From: Olivibacter jilunii
GTDB lineage: Bacteria; Bacteroidota; Bacteroidia; Sphingobacteriales; Sphingobacteriaceae
Direction: 5' to 3'
DNA length: 64,000 bases
Assembly: GCF_900607235.1 (NCBI RefSeq)
Contig: NZ_LR027850.1
Span: forward strand, 186,001 to 250,000
Every line of letters begins with the position of its first letter. Position 1 is the first letter of the stretch. Positions 1 through 8,129 of the stretch are shown piece after piece. Below the pieces are notes generated by a model. That model ran no database searches, was not told the origin of the DNA, and saw nothing but the letters and a program-made list of their open reading frames with translations. The position numbers and the translations under genes are program-made.

Positions 1-509
1 AAGATCCTTTTAGGAGCAGGTATGCTATTTAATATGGTAGAAACATCCTCTTTAAGGTAAGCCGCGATTACAAAATGCGTATAACTGTGAATGTTTTCGG
101 TAATAAGTTTTTCGAAAACCTTGGAATTATGATGATGAAAATAAACGTCAATATCTGCTTTATCTTTAATGGCTTCAAACAGCGTATGATAAAATTTGTC
201 TCGCATAAGATTCATTTTATCAAGCAGGAGAAAAACGCGAAAACTGTGATCAACTGATTTTTTCCGCACATAGTACCCCTTTCTGTAAACCGACTCAATA
301 ATTCCTTTTTCGAGCAGATAGTTCAAACCTTTTAGAACCGTTTCCTTACTGATACCAAACTGATGCTCAAATTGCTTAAGTGAGGGTAAGCGCTCGTTTA
401 ACTGTAGTTCACTCCTTTCAATTAATTGCAATATATGGTCGACGAGCTGTAGGTATTTCATTCGTTGCGCTGAAGAATCTCTGTTCTCTTGCAGGTTTTT
501 AGTTTCCAT
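1..509 (-). CDS. GntR-family transcriptional regulator (3' end cut by window edge)
   Basis: The minus strand reads open from an ATG at 509 to the left edge, about 169 residues. Residues ~10-80 look like a GntR winged helix: the recognition region reads LPSLKQFEHQFGISKETVLK and is followed by a wing with YRKGYYVRKK. After that comes the start of a LacI-like effector domain (RVFLLLDKMN..., then HYNS-type and TH(F)VIA segments), the AraR-type architecture common to Bacteroidota PUL regulators. It is divergent from susC, with 182 nt between them, so it most likely senses a sugar derived from the PUL substrate and controls the shared intergenic region. The effector is not predictable because the C-terminus is outside the window. 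Confidence 0.85.
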   Translation of the reverse strand, partial: METKNLQENRDSSAQRMKYLQLVDHILQLIERSELQLNERLPSLKQFEHQFGISKETVLKGLNYLLEKGIIESVYRKGYYVRKKSVDHSFRVFLLLDKMNLMRDKFYHTLFEAIKDKADIDVYFHHHNSKVFEKLITENIHSYTHFVIAAYLKEDVSTILNSIPAPKRI

Positions 510-603
510 ATACGTTAAGGTGTTATTCCTACCAAAGCAAACCAGGTTTCTTGAAGATAATTGGTTTATAAAAACACTTTGGCAAGCGAAATTAAAAAAA
601 ATG

Positions 604-634
604 TTTGGAATTTGAAATTGATTTCCTAATATTG
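604..634 (+). promoter_or_regulatory. Candidate susC promoter (TTTG-N19-TAATATTG)
   Basis: TTTG at 604-607 and TAATATTG at 627-634 are separated by 19 nt. This fits the Bacteroidota sigma-ABfr pattern (-33 TTTG, -7 TAnnTTTG) with one mismatch in the -7 element. It would start transcription about 50 nt before the susC ATG. Read by eye; not verified experimentally. Confidence 0.45.
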
Positions 635-648
635 CGATGTGGTTTTCT

Positions 649-669
649 TACCAGACCAGACCATACCAA
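649..669. promoter_or_regulatory. Tandem ACCAG(A) element, candidate GntR operator
   Basis: The core ACCAGACCAGACC is continued by ATACCA, giving three ACC(A) steps in about 20 nt. It lies just downstream of the candidate promoter and 23 nt before the susC start, where a bound repressor could block the transcript. The divergent GntR gene makes it the obvious candidate ligand. The site is a direct rather than inverted repeat, which is unusual for a GntR dimer. Confidence 0.35.
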
Positions 670-691
670 TTAAAACTAAATTAATGAAACC

Positions 692-3600
692 ATGTGTAGG
701 CTTTTTTTAATCTTTCTCTGCGCTCTAATCGGAATGGGAACCGTGTCGGCGCAACAAAAACGAACAATTTCAGGTGTAGTTGCGGATGAAATAACTGGAC
801 AACCCTTACCTAGCGTTACTATATCGGTGGCTGGGAAACAACAGCGAACAAAAACGGACGCAAAGGGAAAGTACATACTTGAATTAGAACCCTCTGACCG
901 AACTCTAACCTTTTCGTTGGTCGGCTACGAAACGCAAACCCAAACGTTTCAAGAAAATCGAACATTACTTAACGTACTGTTGAAAGAAAAAAAGGAATTA
1001 TTGAATGAGGTTGTGGTAGTGGGATATGGTACCCAACGAAAAATCGAGACGACGGGTTCTATTGCTTCCGTAAAAGCTGATGAGCTGACCCAGATGCCGG
1101 TTGTGAATGTGGCGCAAGGACTTCAATCGCGGGTTTCAGGTGTTCAGATTAATCAAAATTCAGGCTCGCCGGGAGGAAATGTGAGTGTACGGATACGGGG
1201 AACGAACTCCATCAATGGTAATTCGGAACCGCTTTATATTGTAGACGGAATACAGATTTCAAACAGTGGGGGTATTAATGATGTCAGTCCGCTTTCTACG
1301 ATTAACCCGAATGATATTGAATCGGTCGAGGTACTGAAGGATGCTTCGGCTTCTGCTATATATGGTGCGCGGGCGGCGAATGGCGTAGTACTGATTACTA
1401 CAAAAAGAGGCAAAGAAGGTGCTACCCGCATTGCGCTGGAGAGTTACTATGGGATACAGAAGGTAGGTAAAAAACTTGATCTATTAAATGCGACTGAATT
1501 TGCTACATTAGAGAATGAGGTGTTTAAAGATAATTATTATCCAGATCCTGCATCTTTGGGTGAGGGCGTAGATTGGCAGGATCTAATTTTTCAAAGTGCT
1601 CCTATTAATAACCAACAGTTAGCTATAAATGGAGGTAACGAAAAAACACAGTTATCGCTATCCTTAAATTATTTTAAGCAGGATGGAATTATTGTGAATT
1701 CTGATTTCACACGTTATTCGTATCGCTTAAATGTGGATCATAAAATTAGTGATCGCCTGAAAATAGGAACGAGTATTTTAGGTAGTTATTCTACGAATAA
1801 TGGTGTTAATGCGGGTGCCGAAACATTAGATGGTGGCGGGGTGGTAACCGGAAGTGTTTTGGGAGCAGCTGTTGGTGCTCCACCAGTATTGCAGGCGTAT
1901 AAACCCGACGGTTCAGTATTTCCATTTGGCGAGCAAGGAAATGGTAGGTATAGGGAGGTAGTAAACCCGCTCAATTTCACCGAAATCTTACAGCGAAATA
2001 ATATTAAAAGGACCTTGATCAATTTATTTGGCGAATATACGATTTTGCCAGGTTTGGTTTACAGAGCCTCCTTTAATTCGGATATTGAGAACCGTTTATA
2101 TGATAACTACTCTCCCTTGTCTATTTTAAATGCTGCTGATATTAATGAGAATTCGGGTTCGGGGTCGAAGGAAAATCGCGACTATCTTAACTTGCTACAT
2201 GAGAGTTTATTAACCTATACAACTAAAATTGGTGAAGATCATTCCTTGAAATTTACGGGTTTGTTTGCTACGCAAACAGAAAAATATAAAATGAACAGGA
2301 TCAGCGCAACGGGCTTTCCAAATGATGCGACGGCAAATGAAGCTTTACAGCTTGCTTTAAACCGGACGGTATTGAGCGAAAGAACGTCGCAAAGATTGGA
2401 TTCTTATATGGGGCGGGTTAACTACGGATTTAGAGACAAATACTTTTTGGATGTTACAGCACGTGTGGATGGATCAAGCAAATTTGGAGCTAATAATAAA
2501 TACGGCTTTTTTCCCGCTATATCCGGCGCCTGGCGAGTAATTGAAGAACCTTTTCTAAAGGATATAAATGGGATATCTGATTTAAAACTCCGCGCTAGTT
2601 ATGGTATCAGTGGAAATGCTGGGGGTATTATACCCTATCAGTCGCTCGCAACGGTAGCTTCTAATGGTGGCTATAATATGAATCATACATGGCTTACCGC
2701 GATCGGGCCGATGGGTATTGCGAACCCAAATTTACGCTGGGAAAAATCGAAGCAATTGGATATTGGGCTGGATCTTAGCTTATTTAACAATCGGCTATCG
2801 TTTGTAGGAGATTATTATCATAAACGTACAGACGATTTACTATATGTGCTGGCCCTTCCTTTATCTTCCGGATATCCTACCATGACGGGGAATTATGCAT
2901 CCTTGGAGAATAAAGGAGTAGAACTGGCGGCGAATGCGACAATTTTTGAGGGCGATTTCAAGTGGTCGGTAGCGGCTAATGTGACGATAAACAGAAATAA
3001 AGTGCTGGATTTAGATGGCGGCGTGACACAGGAGCGGTTCATTACAAATTATACACTGCTCAAAGTGGGTGAGCCGCTTGGTGTTTTTAAAACCTACGTC
3101 TTTGATGGAATCAACCAAAGTGCAGAGGAGATTGTTCCGGGCTACGATGGCCGAGTAGGTGGGCATAAAGTAAAGGACATCAACAATGATGGAATTATTA
3201 ATTCGAATGACCAAATCATTACAGGAAACCCTAATCCTAAATTTATTTATGGCTTCTCTACCAATTTAAGCTATAAAAACTTCGATTTGAGCGTATTCTT
3301 ATCGGGAACACAGGGCAATGATATTTATAACATCAGTAGACTGTCATTTGAAAACCCCATCGGGCAACGGAATCTATTTAAAGGGGTGGTGAATCGTTGG
3401 ACACCGGAGAATCACAGCAATCAATATGTCAGTCCTTTCGTAGGGGGAAGATTGCCGATAAGCGATTACTCCATGGAAGATGGTTCTTACCTACGCTTAC
3501 GTAATGTGACTTTGGGATATAGATTGTCAGGACTAAAAGGTGTATTGCGTGATCTGAGAATATACGTAAGTGGCAATAATCTTTTTACAATTACTGATTA

Positions 3601-3718
3601 TTCGGGTTATGATCCGGAGGTAAACACTTTTGCAGGTTCAAACAAGGAGATTGGGGTTGATAATTTGGTTTATCCGCAAGCCAGATCATTCATAGCGGGT
3701 ATTCAGGTGAATTTTTAA
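692..3718 (+). CDS. SusC/RagA-family TonB-dependent outer-membrane glycan transporter
   Basis: This 1008-residue protein is expected to form the outer-membrane beta-barrel that imports oligosaccharides with TonB energy, capped by the SusD lipoprotein encoded next. A signal peptide ends near residue 20 (SAQQ). A carboxypeptidase-regulatory-like beta domain follows (~24-100, from ISGVVADE). The plug spans ~110-235 and contains the family hallmarks GYGTQRK, RIRGTNS, LYIVDG and VEVLKDASASAIYGARAANG. The rest is barrel strands ending in the aromatic-terminal IQVNF. ATG 692 is the only start that gives the signal peptide in frame; the ATG at 684 is out of frame and soon stops. It is the first gene of the PUL operon and follows the promoter/operator candidates above. 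Confidence 0.97.
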   Translation: MCRLFLIFLCALIGMGTVSAQQKRTISGVVADEITGQPLPSVTISVAGKQQRTKTDAKGKYILELEPSDRTLTFSLVGYETQTQTFQENRTLLNVLLKEKKELLNEVVVVGYGTQRKIETTGSIASVKADELTQMPVVNVAQGLQSRVSGVQINQNSGSPGGNVSVRIRGTNSINGNSEPLYIVDGIQISNSGGINDVSPLSTINPNDIESVEVLKDASASAIYGARAANGVVLITTKRGKEGATRIALESYYGIQKVGKKLDLLNATEFATLENEVFKDNYYPDPASLGEGVDWQDLIFQSAPINNQQLAINGGNEKTQLSLSLNYFKQDGIIVNSDFTRYSYRLNVDHKISDRLKIGTSILGSYSTNNGVNAGAETLDGGGVVTGSVLGAAVGAPPVLQAYKPDGSVFPFGEQGNGRYREVVNPLNFTEILQRNNIKRTLINLFGEYTILPGLVYRASFNSDIENRLYDNYSPLSILNAADINENSGSGSKENRDYLNLLHESLLTYTTKIGEDHSLKFTGLFATQTEKYKMNRISATGFPNDATANEALQLALNRTVLSERTSQRLDSYMGRVNYGFRDKYFLDVTARVDGSSKFGANNKYGFFPAISGAWRVIEEPFLKDINGISDLKLRASYGISGNAGGIIPYQSLATVASNGGYNMNHTWLTAIGPMGIANPNLRWEKSKQLDIGLDLSLFNNRLSFVGDYYHKRTDDLLYVLALPLSSGYPTMTGNYASLENKGVELAANATIFEGDFKWSVAANVTINRNKVLDLDGGVTQERFITNYTLLKVGEPLGVFKTYVFDGINQSAEEIVPGYDGRVGGHKVKDINNDGIINSNDQIITGNPNPKFIYGFSTNLSYKNFDLSVFLSGTQGNDIYNISRLSFENPIGQRNLFKGVVNRWTPENHSNQYVSPFVGGRLPISDYSMEDGSYLRLRNVTLGYRLSGLKGVLRDLRIYVSGNNLFTITDYSGYDPEVNTFAGSNKEIGVDNLVYPQARSFIAGIQVNF

Positions 3719-3941
3719 GTGCTCTCTAAAAAGTAAACAGATGAACCCGACACGAAGGCTCCATCTAACCATTAAACCGTCGGAGGCAGCATGAACCGAG
3801 TGAACCGAACGAAGTGAGCTCACGAATACCTTAGAATACCAATTTAATGAGTAAACGAGCTCATGAATACCATTGAAAATAAATACTTATGAATAATGCC
3901 TTTAGAAACATGCAATAATGAATAAACAAAAATGTAAACAG
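3719..3941 (+). other. susC-susD spacer with a mini-ORF and short repeats
   Basis: This is an unusually long gap for a susC/susD pair. It holds a possible 17-codon ORF (3741-3794, starting MNPTRRLHL) whose initiation context GTAAACAGATGAA recurs exactly at the presumed susD start (3942). It also holds a 15-nt repeat GAGCTCAYGAATACC at 3816-3830 and 3857-3871, and the palindrome GTGAGCTCAC at 3814-3823. No clear terminator was seen. The function is unknown; differential expression of susC versus susD or decay of a duplicated start are possibilities. Confidence 0.4.
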
Positions 3942-5441
3942 ATGAAAACTTTTCAATATAAAAAACTTTGGAAATTATTGTCGGTATTGATAATAACTTC
4001 TACCTATACTTCCTGCAGCATGGAGGAAGATGTCTATTCTTCTATTATTACTGAAACTTTTTACAAAACAGCTTCGGATGCTGAGAAAGGTCTTCTCGCA
4101 GCCTACGGCGCCATGGGAGGTTTGTATTCGGGGCCGGCCGCAACCTTAGTGCCCGATCTGAGCAGTGATCAGATTTTTCCGCGTGCGGTGGTGGGTCGAA
4201 ATTCACTGACTCTTTTTACGCTAGATCCAACCTACACGATTCAGCGAAGTCAGGGCAGATTAAATGAATCGCCACAGCAAATCTGGACCTCCTGCTACAG
4301 TGGTATTGAACAGGCCAACTGGGTACTTACAAAGGTGCCGGAAATTACCATGGATGAAAATAGGAAAAAGCAAATTTTAGGTGAAGCATATTTTTTGCGA
4401 GCATTTTACCATTGGATGCTTACAAAGAACTTCGGTGAAGTTCCCATAAAGATTAACCCTAGTGTAACGGAGGCAGATGCTTATACACCTAAAAGCGCAG
4501 TGTCGGATGTGTACAGTCAGATATACAGCGATTTGGACAATGCGTATGCCGCAGGTTTACCTTCCTACCCGTCGATAGTGCCCGGAAGGCCCTCGCGGGA
4601 AGCTGTTTATGCGCTTTATGCGAAAGTGGCATTGTATAACGAAGACTGGTCGACTGCACTGGAAAAAGCACAATTGGTAATCAGTTCGGGAACTTATTCG
4701 CTCATACCGAATGTGGTAGATTTATACGCGTATACAAAGGAGGAAGATGCGCGAAAGGAAATGATCTGGTCTTATGAATGCGATCCTATTTCGCCGGGAA
4801 ATGGCCACCAATTGGTTGGACTTTGCGGTCCATCGGGTAGTGCGGGAGTAGAATATGCCCGTACATCTTTCGGTTCTATGTTTGCGTATATGTCATTTTT
4901 CAATTCTTTTGACCCGAGCGATCAAAGAAGGCGGTTGTTGGATACTACTTACTTGAATAGGGATGGAAAATGGGTTCCGCAAAGGAATATTTCGCCTTTT
5001 ACGCCGCAAGCAGTTTTAATTAAAAAATACCAGGATCCGGTGTCTACAACCGGAACGATTCGGAATATTCCCATTTTGCGCTTGGCCGATGTGTATTTAA
5101 TTGCAGCGGAGGCAGAAGCAAAATTAAATGGGCCAACAGTGCTGGCTTACTCTTACTTAAATGCTGTTCGTACGCGCGCTGGCCTGCAAGAGATAGCGCC
5201 TGGCTTAGGAAATGAAGGTTTTATTGATGCGGTAATACAAGAGCGAGCATGGGAGTTCTTTGCGGAAGGCGATCGCTGGTATGATTTGACAAGAACCGGT
5301 AAATTTATGACGGTTATCCCGACAGCAACAAACGATGTGTATCCGCAACGGAACGTGCAAGCGAAATATCGGTATTTTCCCATTCCGCAGGATGAAATAA
5401 ATGCTAATGATAAGTTGGTGCAAAACCCTGAATGGAATTAA
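3942..5441 (+). CDS. SusD/RagB-family surface glycan-binding lipoprotein
   Basis: About 499 residues, the usual size for SusD. The signal peptide ends in the lipobox TYTSC, so the mature protein is lipidated and would sit on the SusC barrel as a lid that binds the glycan. Family features include the N-terminal FYKTASDAEKGLLAAYGAM segment, the TPR-like helices around EAYFLRAFYHWMLTKNFGEVP, and the conserved C-terminal block QERAWEFFAEGDRWYDLTRTG ending in the usual PIPQDEINAN...QNPEWN. I prefer ATG 3942 (MKTFQYKK) over ATG 3918: it directly precedes the signal peptide and has the AACAG-ATG leader seen at other starts in this operon. Confidence 0.95.
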   Translation: MKTFQYKKLWKLLSVLIITSTYTSCSMEEDVYSSIITETFYKTASDAEKGLLAAYGAMGGLYSGPAATLVPDLSSDQIFPRAVVGRNSLTLFTLDPTYTIQRSQGRLNESPQQIWTSCYSGIEQANWVLTKVPEITMDENRKKQILGEAYFLRAFYHWMLTKNFGEVPIKINPSVTEADAYTPKSAVSDVYSQIYSDLDNAYAAGLPSYPSIVPGRPSREAVYALYAKVALYNEDWSTALEKAQLVISSGTYSLIPNVVDLYAYTKEEDARKEMIWSYECDPISPGNGHQLVGLCGPSGSAGVEYARTSFGSMFAYMSFFNSFDPSDQRRRLLDTTYLNRDGKWVPQRNISPFTPQAVLIKKYQDPVSTTGTIRNIPILRLADVYLIAAEAEAKLNGPTVLAYSYLNAVRTRAGLQEIAPGLGNEGFIDAVIQERAWEFFAEGDRWYDLTRTGKFMTVIPTATNDVYPQRNVQAKYRYFPIPQDEINANDKLVQNPEWN

Positions 5442-5471
5442 GTGATGACAAATTGAGAAAAAGAAATCCCT

Positions 5472-8048
5472 ATGAATGATCGCCTATTTATTTGTATCAG
5501 CTTGGTTCTTCTAAGTTTAACCGGCTTTGCTCAATCTAATGTAGATTTGGAAAATGAGTATCTTAAGTTGCAGTGGACGAAGACAGCGCAGGGCTATCGG
5601 TTGAATCAACTTATTTTAAAAGATGGGCAGCACGCCGATTCGGTAGTTAATACGCTGGGCGAATACACGATATTGTACAGCAAAGATGTACCAGATACAA
5701 GCAGTCCTAATGGGCAGGCTTATCAAATTAATTTATTTAAAGCTTATCCGCATAATTTGAAGATGTGGAAAGAGGCGCTTCAGCCAGTTCCCTTAAATAC
5801 GGCGGGTAATCCGATTTCGTTTTTTCCTGAAAAAGTTGATCGAGTTGGTGGGAAACTGCGCTTTAAGCAGGATACGGATGTACTTTCCTTGGAGTCACTA
5901 TGGCAGTTAGACAGTTCGGCGAAAGACATTTTGGTGGAGATACGCCTTACGGCGAAAAAGGCTGGATATTATGCCATAGCGAGCCCAACACTGTATCCGA
6001 TAGAAGAGCAGCATTTAAAATGGGCGATCCTTCCGGGTTACTTCCAAGGAAAAAAATTGGAACCAAATTTAATGCTGGCATACGGTTACGGACAGGGTAT
6101 ACCAGCTAAACCGGTTATTGTGCGCGAGCGGGTCGCTAGCACCTTAGCTCCGCTCGTGCAGCAGCTGAATGGTCTAAGTTTGGCAGTAATACCGGCGCCG
6201 GGGACAGGAAGGGATCCTTGGGAGTCGGATACCATCACGCAACGTAAATGGCGCTTGGGCTTGTCTTTAATGAACCGTACGGGGCAGCTTTCGCCTACCT
6301 TATATCATCCCGTTTTAGGTGAAGATAGCTCCTACATGCATGCGGGCGAGCAGCGCGTTTTTCGATTTAGATATGCATTAAATACGGATAACTGGTTTGC
6401 GCTTTATAAGCACGCAGTGTATGATATTTATCGGTTCAAAGATTTTCTAGCATTAAAAAACACGAATGAATCACTCACCCATCGCATTGGTGCTATGGTT
6501 GACTATCTGAAGAATGAATCGACTTCTCTTTGGAACACCTATGATTACCAGGGATTAAAAATAGGCGCACAAGCATACTTAGGGCCCATCGCCGGATCTG
6601 ACCGCGACGCAGTTAAGAATTCAGACTACGGTGCGATGTGGATGACGGCCAAGTTAAGCGGTGATACGGTACTTCAAAAAGGACGACTTCCTTATGCGCG
6701 CAACTTTAAATTGGTTCAGCAACAGCAGGATACCGGTTTTTTCCAGGGCGCTGCAATTGGCCAGTATTACTTGTGGAAAGGCAAGCGTTTTACCGAAGAA
6801 TGGGGCGACTACGTGGAACCCATCGCTCTGACTTATTATACAATGATTGATCTCGGAAATATACTGTTATATCAGCCGCAAGACGTGGAACTGTTAAAAC
6901 GCTTGCGGGCGGGCGGAGATAAGTTGTTGGATTGGCAAAAGGCGGATGGACGATGGGAAGTTGCTTATGATCGTAAGACAACGCATCCGGTGTTTAAGGA
7001 ATTGACGGACCGACGACCGACTTTTTATGGATTAGTGGTTGCATATCGTTTGCTGGGCGACAAAAAATACTTGGAAGGTGCTAAAAAAGGCGCTGATTGG
7101 TTGATGGAGGAAGCGGTAAATAAAGGTTCGTTTTTGGGGGTTTGCGGGGATGTGCGTTTTGCACCGGATTTTGCAACAGGCCAGACAGCGCAGGCATTTC
7201 TTGACTTGTATGACATCACTAAAAAAGAAGCTTATCTAAATGCGGCTATCGAAACGGCCCGTTTGTATACAACTTCTATTTATACACACCCCATTTCCTC
7301 GAAGACAAATAAGCATGTTAAGGGAACCGAGTGGAAAGACTGGCAAATTAGTCAAGTTGGTTTAAGCTTTGAGCATGGTGGAATCTTTGGTTCTGCTAAT
7401 GTCTCCGGTCCAATTTTATTGGCCAGTCATGCGGGTATGTTTGTGAGGATGTTCGAACTTACGAAAGATTCAATTTTTATTGATATGGCACGTGCTGCGG
7501 CATGGGGAAGAGATGCATTTGTTGATCCGGCTAGTCACGTTGCTTCTTACTATTGGAGTACGATGAATGCAGGACCCGGACCGTTTCCGCATCATGCCTG
7601 GTGGCAGATCGGATGGATTATGGATTACCTCCTTTCGGAGGCTTCCTTAAGAACGAATCAGCTGATTGCTTTTCCAAGAGGATTTCTAACCCCTAAAGTT
7701 GGCCCTCATCAGCCTTATGGCTTTGCAACAGGCAGCTTGTTTAATGAAGAGGTGGAACTACATCTTCCAAAAAAAACGATCCGGTTAACGAATGAGAAAA
7801 TCGACTATTTCTGCGCCAAAGGTATCGCGAACGATACCTATTATGTTGTGTTGATGAATAACAGCACAGAAGATCAACAGATAGAGTTGACTACCGACAG
7901 CCTATATGAGCATAAGCTAGGGAAGCCAACCGGAAAGCTGGTTTTGTTAGATCAAACAGGGGTGGTTTTGCGCAAGAGGGCGCAGATAGAAAATAAGATA
8001 GCTATGCACATTCCAGCCTATGGTTTAAGAGTAGTAAAACTTGATTGA
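5472..8048 (+). CDS. Secreted (alpha/alpha)-barrel-like carbohydrate-active protein, family not recognised
   Basis: The protein has 858 residues with a signal peptide ending near FAQS. The first ~330 residues look like beta-sandwich sequence. From about residue 340 it turns into helical repeats rich in aromatic residues (LWNTYDYQGLKIGAQAY, FFQGAAIGQYYLW, RPTFYGLVVAYRLLGDKKYLEGAKKGADWL, ATGQTAQAFLDLYDIT, HHAWWQIGWIMDYLL), typical of (alpha/alpha)6 toroids found in lyases and hydrolases. The last ~100 residues resemble a small beta domain. Position directly after susD supports a role in surface or periplasmic breakdown of the PUL substrate. I could not assign a CAZy family; a rhamnogalacturonan exolyase-like or uronidase-like fold is possible but unproven. 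Confidence 0.7.
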   Translation: MNDRLFICISLVLLSLTGFAQSNVDLENEYLKLQWTKTAQGYRLNQLILKDGQHADSVVNTLGEYTILYSKDVPDTSSPNGQAYQINLFKAYPHNLKMWKEALQPVPLNTAGNPISFFPEKVDRVGGKLRFKQDTDVLSLESLWQLDSSAKDILVEIRLTAKKAGYYAIASPTLYPIEEQHLKWAILPGYFQGKKLEPNLMLAYGYGQGIPAKPVIVRERVASTLAPLVQQLNGLSLAVIPAPGTGRDPWESDTITQRKWRLGLSLMNRTGQLSPTLYHPVLGEDSSYMHAGEQRVFRFRYALNTDNWFALYKHAVYDIYRFKDFLALKNTNESLTHRIGAMVDYLKNESTSLWNTYDYQGLKIGAQAYLGPIAGSDRDAVKNSDYGAMWMTAKLSGDTVLQKGRLPYARNFKLVQQQQDTGFFQGAAIGQYYLWKGKRFTEEWGDYVEPIALTYYTMIDLGNILLYQPQDVELLKRLRAGGDKLLDWQKADGRWEVAYDRKTTHPVFKELTDRRPTFYGLVVAYRLLGDKKYLEGAKKGADWLMEEAVNKGSFLGVCGDVRFAPDFATGQTAQAFLDLYDITKKEAYLNAAIETARLYTTSIYTHPISSKTNKHVKGTEWKDWQISQVGLSFEHGGIFGSANVSGPILLASHAGMFVRMFELTKDSIFIDMARAAAWGRDAFVDPASHVASYYWSTMNAGPGPFPHHAWWQIGWIMDYLLSEASLRTNQLIAFPRGFLTPKVGPHQPYGFATGSLFNEEVELHLPKKTIRLTNEKIDYFCAKGIANDTYYVVLMNNSTEDQQIELTTDSLYEHKLGKPTGKLVLLDQTGVVLRKRAQIENKIAMHIPAYGLRVVKLD

Positions 8049-8129
8049 CAAACCTCCCAATGGATAAAAAAGCGCTTATGCGTTTTATGAGTGCAAAAAT
8101 ATAAATACAAACGAACTAGTTATTTACGG

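Noticed and set aside
8049-8129. Weak stem GCGC/TGCG in the gap before the GH9-like gene
   Set aside because: Too short and imperfect to call a terminator or attenuator; the operon evidently continues.
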